From Tannerellaceae bacterium (GTDB lineage: Bacteria > Bacteroidota > Bacteroidia > Bacteroidales > Tannerellaceae): DNA of 5,667 nt. Positions within the stretch are counted from its first letter, which is position 1. Each line of letters starts with the position of its first letter. The stretch covers positions 1 to 5,667 of the forward strand of contig JAITHO010000013.1 in assembly GCA_031279915.1 (NCBI GenBank), in the 5' to 3' direction. The notes under the pieces were generated by a model that was not told the DNA's origin, did not search any database, and saw only the letters and a list, made by a program, of their open reading frames with translations. Of this stretch, positions 1 through 5,667 are shown one piece after another. A program made the translations under genes and the position numbers.

Positions 1-230
1 ACACGACCGTTTGGGGGATCGCCACACGACCGTTTGGGGGATCGCCAACTGAACTGTCGAGGGTCAGCCAACAGCGCTGTCGAGGGTCAGCCAACAGCGC
101 TGTCGAGGGTCAGCCAACAGCGCTGTCGAGGGTCAGCCAACAGCGCTGTCGAGGGTCAGCCAAACGGGCGTTCGAGGGTCAGCCAAACGGGCGTTCGAGG
201 GTCAGCCAAATGGGCGTTCGTGGCGGAGCC
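1..230. repeat. Tandem array of ten 23-bp units (minisatellite), no spacers
   Basis: Ten head-to-tail 23-bp units fill this stretch with no spacer and no length change. In plus-strand reading each unit has a 10-bp variable part and a 13-bp more constant part. Units 1-2 (1-46) are ACACGACCGT plus TTGGGGGATCGCC. Unit 3 (47-69) is AACTGAACTG plus TCGAGGGTCAGCC. Units 4-7 (70-161) are AACAGCGCTG plus the same 13-mer. Units 8-9 (162-207) are AAACGGGCGT plus the same 13-mer. Unit 10 (208-230) is AAATGGGCGT plus TCGTGGCGGAGCC. The period is not a multiple of three, so an open frame through it is a by-product and not a gene. The array ends 2 bp from the stop codon of the GH88 gene and may extend left beyond the window. 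The BrickBuilt MITE of Porphyromonas gingivalis is a known spacerless 23-nt minisatellite. Kinship is suggested only by unit length and layout, since I could not compare sequences. No terminal inverted repeats or transposase are visible here. Confidence 0.95.
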
Positions 231-232
231 TG

Positions 233-1417
233 TCATTTGAGCGTCTTCTTGAATCGAAGCAGCGCCTCAATGTAGTAGTAATCAGCGTATGTTAGCGGCA
301 CGTCGATCTGCGAATTGCCTGGCAGGTGGCCAACCGAATGCTTCAGTATGAAGTTGCCGTTCGTACCTTTCTCGGCGAAGTATTCGGGCGAGGAGAGGGT
401 TCGGATCTGCTGCTCGGCCACTTCAAGGTAGCCCTTCGCCGTTGGCGGGTCGACGTATTCGCTGAGCTCTATCAGCGCTGATGCCATGATGGCGCCGGCG
501 GATGCATCGCGCTTGGCCTCCGGAATATCGGGAGCGTTGTAATCCCAGTAAGGTATCTTATCCGCAGGGAGATTGGGGTGAGAGATGAGGAATGATGCGA
601 TGTTGCGGGCTTGGGCTAAGTAGCGCTCGTCGTGCGTTTCGCGGTACATCACCACGTACCCGTATAGGCCCCACGACTGTCCGCGAGCCCAGGCCGATTC
701 GTCGGCGTATCCCTGGTGAGTGTTCTTCTTCTCCACCTGCCCCGTGATGGTATCATACGATATGACGTGATAGGAGCTGAAGTCGGGGCGGAAGTGATTC
801 TGTATGGTTTTGTCAGAGTGCGATAGGCAGATGTCGCGATAGCGATTGTCGCCCGATTCGCGGGCCGCCCACATTAGGAACTCCAGGTTCATCATATTAT
901 CTATGATGACCGGAAACTGCCACTTATCTCCATTATGATCCCAGGATTTAATGCATCCGATGAGGGGATTATACCTGCTTGCCAGCGATTCGGCTCCCGT
1001 TAGCAATATGCTTCGGAAGATAGTGTCGGAAGATATCCGCAGGCCGTTGCCAAAGCTGCAGTAGAGCATGAAGCCCAGGTCGTGCGTGCCGCGATTATAC
1101 CGCTGATCGATCAAGCGCATAGTGTAGTCGACGGCATAGTCCAACAGCTCGGGGCGCTCGCTATACTCGTAGAGATACCACAACGAGCCTGGCAGGAAGC
1201 CGCTCACCCAATCCGAAGGCCCCGTAGTGCGAAGCTTTCCGTCGGGAGTGATGTCGCGCGGAAGCCGATCGGGCTGATCCATGAGCGATGCGGCCATGAG
1301 TTCATACTGTTCGATGCTGCGCGAAAGCCTGTCGTCGATGAGCTTACTCATAGTTTCGGTGGATGAACATGAGGCTAAAAGGAGAGCAAATGCAATGATT
1401 GTTACTGATGTTTTCAT
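233..1417 (-). CDS. GH88 unsaturated glucuronyl hydrolase, lipoprotein
   Basis: This 394-residue protein should remove the 4,5-unsaturated uronic acid from the non-reducing end of oligosaccharides made by polysaccharide lyases, through hydration of the vinyl ether. The N-terminus is a lipoprotein signal: a hydrophobic stretch at residues 5-16, then lipobox L14-A15-S16-C17. The following SSTET has no strong acidic surface-export signal, so a periplasm-facing anchor is likely but unproven. The rest is one alpha/alpha-barrel domain. Compared from memory with the Bacillus GL1 enzyme (H87, D88, W134, D149, H193, H210, Q211, R221, W225), all key positions are present with nearly the same spacing: H112-D113 in HDLGF, W159, D173 in IIDNMMNL, H217, H234-Q235, R245 and W249 in RGQSW. 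D113 and D173 would be the catalytic pair. RGQSWG favours GH88 over GH105. It is the last gene of the apparent operon, 25 bp after the PL8 gene, and its stop lies 2 bp from the repeat array. Length is normal and nothing is broken. The exact sugar and sulfation preference cannot be read. Confidence 0.93.
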   Translation of the reverse strand: MKTSVTIIAFALLLASCSSTETMSKLIDDRLSRSIEQYELMAASLMDQPDRLPRDITPDGKLRTTGPSDWVSGFLPGSLWYLYEYSERPELLDYAVDYTMRLIDQRYNRGTHDLGFMLYCSFGNGLRISSDTIFRSILLTGAESLASRYNPLIGCIKSWDHNGDKWQFPVIIDNMMNLEFLMWAARESGDNRYRDICLSHSDKTIQNHFRPDFSSYHVISYDTITGQVEKKNTHQGYADESAWARGQSWGLYGYVVMYRETHDERYLAQARNIASFLISHPNLPADKIPYWDYNAPDIPEAKRDASAGAIMASALIELSEYVDPPTAKGYLEVAEQQIRTLSSPEYFAEKGTNGNFILKHSVGHLPGNSQIDVPLTYADYYYIEALLRFKKTLK

Positions 1418-1442
1418 TTGAATTTATATGATGAAATTATTC

Positions 1443-3569
1443 TCATTTATTGATCTGAAGAGAAAGGCTTTGACCGGCAAATTCTCCGACGGGCAGCGGG
1501 GCCGTAAGCGACTGTCCGTTCAGGTCGATCACTATGCGGTCTTGATTCCGAGTCGGGTCGGAAAAGCTGAGGTATATAGCATCGTTGGTCATGCGCGCCA
1601 TGATTATAGCCGGATTGTGAACAACGATATTCATCCCCGGCACATTGATCTCTCCATGCTTATAAAACACGGCCTGAAGCATCCTCAGCTCCTTGTGATA
1701 AACCGCCTGCAGAGCCGCCGTATTGCTCAGTATCTCGAGCTTGGGCGAGGATGCGGCCAGCTTCGTCTCCTCTGCCGTCGACGCTGGCATAACGATGTAG
1801 GCATAGCTACCGTTGCGAACGCGCGAACCGTGATCTATCCACAGCTTGAATACATCAGCCGAGATTTGCTCCTTCGACGTACTCGTCTGACGATTAATGT
1901 CGAACCAGCTACCCGTTTGCGTCTGATTCGATACCACAACATTGGAGGCATCGGGGAAGATGTATCCCACATTGCCGTGATGCGCCCATCCGGCTTCCGA
2001 CAGCCTCTGCTCGCCGGCCTTGATTACATGCAAAGCCGATTCGGTACCGATCGACACAGCTCCCTCGCTCCCTCGCTGATCCACCGTCGTAACCGTATTC
2101 AGAGCCGTTTGAGCGCTTATGGCCGCCCCCAAACAAGCATACTCATCGTCAAAGAAGAACCATGACTTACGCGCTCTCAAGGGATCATGCGGACTGATGA
2201 AATCAAAGCCAACAGCTCCGTACTTGCCATCGGTTGCCGCGCCAACATAGTCGAACATTCCATACTTCTGTATCTGATTCTCCGGCGGAAGCGAAGCCTT
2301 CTGCACAATGGTTGTGCCCGGAATCTTTTGCCAGTCGTACACGGGGCTTATGCTATAATATTCCTTGCCCGATAGCGATAGGTAGTTGGTTCCGTCTCCG
2401 CGGTGATGATTCTTGAGTCCCTCGCCGTTGTACGGCTCTTCCATATTCGCATTTCGGGACGAGAACATGCGGACGGAGGTATACCAGTTCGGACGCTGAA
2501 CGGCAAAGTGCTCCGATTGCCAGAAGAAGGTCGCAAACGCCTTTGCCGCCGACGATTTTCCCTCCCGAGCATCCGCCACTTGCTGGAGCTCCTCCTTGCG
2601 GTAGTCGGATATCTTCATCAGGCGTCGAGGCATTACGGAGCTGGATCCTCCGCCTCCGCGCGAACGCGATATGTCGCGGTTGGCCGTTCCCGGATCATTA
2701 ATCTTGCCGAACGCCATCATCTTGCATATCCCGTCCAAATAGTAATCAATCAGTAGCTTCACAGGAGCCTCCGCAAACTTGTATCTGGTATCGGATACCT
2801 TATCCGCCCACTCCACGAAGGCCTCGGCGTAACCAAGTCCGTACGACAGCGTGTTGTTCACCTTGTCATCTCGATGATGGAAGCTCATATCGCTCATCAG
2901 TCCGCGCTGAACGAAGGGCACAATGCGTATCTCGCTCTCAATAACTTTCATCAGCATCTCGAATACGGGCACATTGCGGCTGAACACAGCGTTCTTGGCC
3001 TGAATCCCCGCAATCTTTATCCTGTCGCCGCTCTGACGGGCTCCCCATGCGTCGATGTGAGCTCGAGCGGTTATGGCCGAAGCCTTCGCAATCTGCTCGC
3101 GGGTCAAATCCCTATCCATTATATATAATATAGAGGTCAGATCGTTTGGCGTACCTATCTCGTTGTTCCACCAGTTCTCGCAGATGTAGTTGTGACGGAG
3201 CCAGTGGTCGAGGGCAAGGTAGATAGCCTTCTTCAGATCCTTATTGGATGCAAGGGGCGATCCCTTTTGCTTGTATGCCCGGCTCATCTGAATCATGTTA
3301 GCCAGATGGATGGTATGCCGGAAGGCAGTGCGAGCAGTGTCGGCGTAATCAATCCCCGGCCAGGTTCCGTCCGGACGGATATCGCTCATCATTGCCCTCA
3401 CCTGAGCCTCATTGACCGGCGCCTGCAATAGCTCTGCGGCAAACTTCTTGCGCAGGAGCTCGATGTCGGGATTCGTTCCCTTCCCCTGAGCCGAAACCAT
3501 CAGGCCGAGGCTCATCATTACGGCCGATATGACGGCAACTAATGTCTTCTTCTTCATAGATAATATCAT
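1443..3569 (-). CDS. PL8-family polysaccharide lyase (chondroitin AC/hyaluronate lyase-like), secreted
   Basis: This 708-residue protein is probably a secreted endo- or exolyase that cleaves uronic-acid polysaccharides such as chondroitin or hyaluronan by beta-elimination. A basic, hydrophobic signal peptide (KKK at 6-8, likely cut after VSA-27) leads into an alpha-toroid domain (about 35-370), a beta-sandwich (about 380-640) and a small C-terminal beta domain. The C-terminal half matches my memory of Pedobacter (Flavobacterium) heparinus chondroitin AC lyase closely, for example EYYSISPVYDWQKIPGT and SWFFFDDEYACLGAAI. W133-W134 fit its aromatic patch W126-W127, R298/R302 fit R288/R292, Y243 fits Y234, and E378/N381 fit E371/N374. 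The positions for catalytic N175 and H225 look changed: D182 and an HHR motif (H231, H232). A GGGGSSS stretch (305-311) follows R302. The first ATG overlaps the upstream TGA as ATGA. A second ATG at 3557 gives a more usual MKKKTL start, and I cannot decide between them. Family is near certain, substrate open. Confidence 0.92.
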   Translation of the reverse strand: MILSMKKKTLVAVISAVMMSLGLMVSAQGKGTNPDIELLRKKFAAELLQAPVNEAQVRAMMSDIRPDGTWPGIDYADTARTAFRHTIHLANMIQMSRAYKQKGSPLASNKDLKKAIYLALDHWLRHNYICENWWNNEIGTPNDLTSILYIMDRDLTREQIAKASAITARAHIDAWGARQSGDRIKIAGIQAKNAVFSRNVPVFEMLMKVIESEIRIVPFVQRGLMSDMSFHHRDDKVNNTLSYGLGYAEAFVEWADKVSDTRYKFAEAPVKLLIDYYLDGICKMMAFGKINDPGTANRDISRSRGGGGSSSVMPRRLMKISDYRKEELQQVADAREGKSSAAKAFATFFWQSEHFAVQRPNWYTSVRMFSSRNANMEEPYNGEGLKNHHRGDGTNYLSLSGKEYYSISPVYDWQKIPGTTIVQKASLPPENQIQKYGMFDYVGAATDGKYGAVGFDFISPHDPLRARKSWFFFDDEYACLGAAISAQTALNTVTTVDQRGSEGAVSIGTESALHVIKAGEQRLSEAGWAHHGNVGYIFPDASNVVVSNQTQTGSWFDINRQTSTSKEQISADVFKLWIDHGSRVRNGSYAYIVMPASTAEETKLAASSPKLEILSNTAALQAVYHKELRMLQAVFYKHGEINVPGMNIVVHNPAIIMARMTNDAIYLSFSDPTRNQDRIVIDLNGQSLTAPLPVGEFAGQSLSLQINK

Positions 3570-5449
3570 TTAGGCCACTGCGAGAGCGGAGGAAGGCTGC
3601 CCGACGTCCGCTTAGCGCTCTGCGGAATAAGTTTCACAAGGATAGATGCCTCCGTCGACGGAGGGAGGGTTACCTCAAAGCCAATCAAGCTCGTGCCCGG
3701 ATTCGCGGCATCGAAGTCGTTCGGCGATACGGTCGACCAGGTTTTGAGGGACACTTTCGCCGGCTCGACGACCTCGAGCCTCAGCCGCTTGCCCTCATGC
3801 CGGAGCTCGAAGCTATTCTTGCCGCTGATTTTAGCCGTCGCCGTAGTCAACATTGTCCAACGGACTACTGTTTCTTGTCCGCTCAGCGTCTTGATTTCAT
3901 CCTTCACGGCTACGTATTGCCCGTCGAGGATAGCAATGCCTCGGCGTGCGGCTGCAAGTTGGTTACCGAACACGGGGCTCATCTCAACTATGGCATTTAT
4001 AAAGCCGCTCTGTTCGGAGCTTGATAGCAGCGGAGCGAATCCTTCTACCGCATGCAGTGAGTTATTTACGGTAAGAGTATTATGAGCCATATTATTGTAG
4101 CGGAACACTCGCCAGCGATCAGACGTTTGCGCCCTGTTCCACAAATCCACCCCTTTACTCTCAAGCGAGTTATAGTCTTGCGCGCCGAAGTCGGATGCCC
4201 ATCGAACGCCGTCGGCATCCATAACGAATGATCCGGCGTCGATATGAGCATGGTTGCTCGATGCCGTGCCGCCCTTGAATCCAACGTAAATGGCTCCGGG
4301 TTGCGTCCACGACGTTCGCATCAAGGCTACCGGAGTTACGCCCGCGCCTGTCCATACCACATTCTTGGGCGCTTGAACCTCGCCGATCCTGATTTGACTT
4401 CCCCACAGAAGTATCGCAGGCAATATCCTGTCACCCGCGCGTATTTCTCTGCTCAAGTAATGCTTCTCAGTCCATAGCAGGCTTGGATTCTTAGTTTTCG
4501 AAGCGAACCAGAACATGGCCGCGTTCAAGCTCCCGTTCAGACCATTGTCGCTATAATTAAACGACTTGTATCCCGGCCCGGCCATGTTCAGCCTGTACTC
4601 GCCCGTCTTGAGGAACGAAGGATTCTTGTCGAGAATAAAGTCGGTTCCGTACAGTTTTTCGATGGCGCTTAGGAACATGACGTTAAAGCTGGTGCCGTAA
4701 TCCCAATAGCCGAAACCTTCGGGGTAGGCTCCGTCGGGTTCATAGTCTTTCATGGGGAGTTGGATGCTCTCAAGGGCCGCGTCGATGATGCTGTTGCTGA
4801 GTTCGGGCATCTGATCCATCAATGCGATCGCGCCGAAGGCAATCCCGGCATTACATACCTGATTCCAGTTGTGAGTAGCCGTTTTGTACCATGCATTCTT
4901 GCTGTTCATCGACGGATCTATACCCTTTGTGAATATAGCGAAGGCCACCCGCTGCTGAGTGGCTAAAGGTAGCTTCGCATAGAGCCAGTCGTAACCTATG
5001 GACATGGCCATGGTCATCTCGGCTACGTCAAGGAAGTGCGAAGGATTCCAATCCGAGAAGGCAGCTATGGCCAGCATTTCCCGCTCGGCCTTACGGACGT
5101 ACTCCTCCTGGCCTGTCATTCGGTAGGCGTAAGAGAGGTAGAATATTCGCCGTATGGCTTCGCGGGAAACGGACAGCAGTCGACGACCGATTTGCTCCCT
5201 CTTTAGCTCCGGCAGGCCTGCCATCTTGTTGGCCTCATTGATTATTGCTTGATGCACTGCCGCCCATGTCGGATCGGCGGCAATATTATTCTTCAGGGCC
5301 TGCTCTTCGCCTGCCTTCAGCAAGAGGCGCGGATGAGGGGGTATGGCCTCTTTCTCGGGGAGGTACTTCCATTGCGATTGAACTCCGAAAGGTACGGAGA
5401 GCATTAAAGCTACTGTTGCTACAATGATTCTGATTCTAATGTTTTTCAT
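3566..5449 (-). CDS. Heparinase II/III-superfamily polysaccharide lyase, secreted
   Basis: This 627-residue protein is likely an exported lyase that cuts a uronic-acid polysaccharide. Residues 1-25 form a type I signal peptide (RIR, then a hydrophobic core, likely cut after VQS). An alpha-toroid domain follows (about 40-340), then the heparinase II/III-like beta-sandwich (about 370-610). Compared from memory with Pedobacter heparinase II (H202, Y257, H406; zinc ligands H408, D426, H464), the matching residues here are H193 in THNWNQV, Y248 in PEGFGYW at the same 55-residue distance, H400 and H402 in NHAHIDAGSF, D420 exactly 18 residues after H402, and H456 in MAHNTLTV. Both the catalytic set and the zinc site therefore look intact. 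CAZy families with this fold (PL12, PL15, PL17, PL21, PL33, PL35 and others) act on heparan, chondroitin, hyaluronan or alginate, and I cannot assign one. It heads the three-gene set, 50 bp after the threonine aldolase-like gene, and its TGA overlaps the first ATG of the PL8 gene, which points to co-translation. Confidence 0.9.
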   Translation of the reverse strand: MKNIRIRIIVATVALMLSVPFGVQSQWKYLPEKEAIPPHPRLLLKAGEEQALKNNIAADPTWAAVHQAIINEANKMAGLPELKREQIGRRLLSVSREAIRRIFYLSYAYRMTGQEEYVRKAEREMLAIAAFSDWNPSHFLDVAEMTMAMSIGYDWLYAKLPLATQQRVAFAIFTKGIDPSMNSKNAWYKTATHNWNQVCNAGIAFGAIALMDQMPELSNSIIDAALESIQLPMKDYEPDGAYPEGFGYWDYGTSFNVMFLSAIEKLYGTDFILDKNPSFLKTGEYRLNMAGPGYKSFNYSDNGLNGSLNAAMFWFASKTKNPSLLWTEKHYLSREIRAGDRILPAILLWGSQIRIGEVQAPKNVVWTGAGVTPVALMRTSWTQPGAIYVGFKGGTASSNHAHIDAGSFVMDADGVRWASDFGAQDYNSLESKGVDLWNRAQTSDRWRVFRYNNMAHNTLTVNNSLHAVEGFAPLLSSSEQSGFINAIVEMSPVFGNQLAAARRGIAILDGQYVAVKDEIKTLSGQETVVRWTMLTTATAKISGKNSFELRHEGKRLRLEVVEPAKVSLKTWSTVSPNDFDAANPGTSLIGFEVTLPPSTEASILVKLIPQSAKRTSGSLPPLSQWPK

Positions 5450-5499
5450 GATGTTAGTATATTTTATAATGGTATAATATGATTTCTATTATCTCAATT

Positions 5500-5667
5500 T
5501 CAAGCGGACGGGAAGATGTTTCTCAGCAAGTCCGACAGCTCTGCAACGTCCTCATCCGTGGTATCCCAGGAGGTCACCAAGCGCACTTCCACCGCGTCTT
5601 CATCCCAATAGTAAAAGAAATATTTCTCGGACAATCTTTGTGCAGCCTCCCGCGGCATTGTGAAAAA
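5500..5667 (-). CDS. Threonine aldolase-like PLP enzyme, C-terminal end (partial)
   Basis: This frame is open from the right edge of the window and ends with TGA at 5500-5502, giving the last 55 residues of a protein whose start lies outside. It begins FFTMPREAAQRL, continues YFFYYWDED, and ends with RLVTSWDTTDEDVAEL and a short helix to NIFPSA. The RLVTSWDTTxEDV pattern is typical of the small C-terminal domain of low-specificity L-threonine aldolases (fold type I PLP enzymes), which split threonine or allo-threonine to glycine and acetaldehyde in the cytoplasm. The PLP lysine and the rest of the active site are outside the window. It has no obvious metabolic link to the lyases. The AT-rich gap of 50 bp after it suggests it may be a separate unit, though read-through cannot be excluded and no hairpin terminator is visible. 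The assignment rests on the C-terminal motif only. Confidence 0.8.
   Translation of the reverse strand, partial: FFTMPREAAQRLSEKYFFYYWDEDAVEVRLVTSWDTTDEDVAELSDLLRNIFPSA

Noticed and set aside
1..230. CRISPR array
   Set aside because: Units abut directly with a 23-bp period and the variable part is only 10 bp and repeated in blocks. There are no unique spacers, no leader and no cas gene.
34..240. Small plus-strand protein of 68 residues over the repeats
   Set aside because: The frame is a by-product of the array. The 23-bp period shifts frame every unit, so the peptide repeats only every 69 bp, and there is no start context or known motif.
1428..2165. Plus-strand open frame of 245 codons opposite the PL8 gene
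   Set aside because: It lies antisense to the well-conserved beta-sandwich of the lyase, its translation has no recognisable motif or signal, and it is rich in Arg/His/Leu as expected for an antisense shadow.
3117..3135. AT-rich run inside the PL8 gene (TTATATATAATATA)
   Set aside because: It encodes the ILYIMD part of a conserved helix and the frame continues, so I see no reason to call an internal promoter or insertion scar.
5464..5477. Inverted repeat TTATA-ATGG-TATAA after the threonine aldolase-like gene
   Set aside because: Five A/T pairs only, with no GC stem and no T tract in the right place. Too weak for a terminator or operator call.
5450..5499. Promoter before the heparinase-like gene (TTGAGA at 5492-5497 with TACCAT at 5469-5474 or TATAAAAT at 5461-5468, minus strand)
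   Set aside because: The gap is almost pure A/T, so such matches are expected by chance. The Bacteroidales consensus (TTTG near -33, TAnnTTTG near -7) is not present in a clear form.

Overview
The window looks like chromosomal DNA of a Bacteroidota bacterium, most likely order Bacteroidales. The grounds are a lipoprotein signal of the LASC type, secreted glycosaminoglycan-type lyases packed with a GH88 glycuronyl hydrolase, weak Shine-Dalgarno signals with AT-rich gaps between GC-richer genes, and a spacerless 23-bp minisatellite of a kind known from Porphyromonas. The exact genus cannot be fixed from the sequence.

All recognisable genes lie on the minus strand, so transcription runs from right to left. 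At the right edge (5500-5667) is the C-terminal end of a threonine aldolase-like PLP enzyme, cut by the window. After an AT-rich gap of 50 bp come three genes that look like one operon: a secreted heparinase II/III-superfamily lyase (3566-5449), a secreted PL8-family lyase (1443-3569, overlapping the previous stop codon as ATGA), and a GH88 unsaturated glucuronyl hydrolase lipoprotein (233-1417, 25 bp further on). The left edge (1-230) is filled by ten head-to-tail 23-bp units that begin 2 bp after the GH88 stop codon and may continue beyond the window.

Together the three enzymes form a plausible small uronic-acid polysaccharide (glycosaminoglycan) degradation cassette. Two exported lyases would cut chains by beta-elimination and leave oligosaccharides with a 4,5-unsaturated uronic acid at the non-reducing end. 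The GH88 enzyme would remove that sugar. No SusC/SusD pair, sulfatase or regulator is visible, so the window is either one arm of a larger polysaccharide utilisation locus or a stand-alone cassette. Substrate (chondroitin, hyaluronan, heparan or other) is not proven.

The least ordinary parts are the 23-bp repeat array, whose variable half keeps a dyad at the same centre in most unit types, and the PL8 enzyme, whose N-terminal active-site positions appear to differ from the classical Asn/His arrangement while its Arg/Glu/Asn positions are kept.
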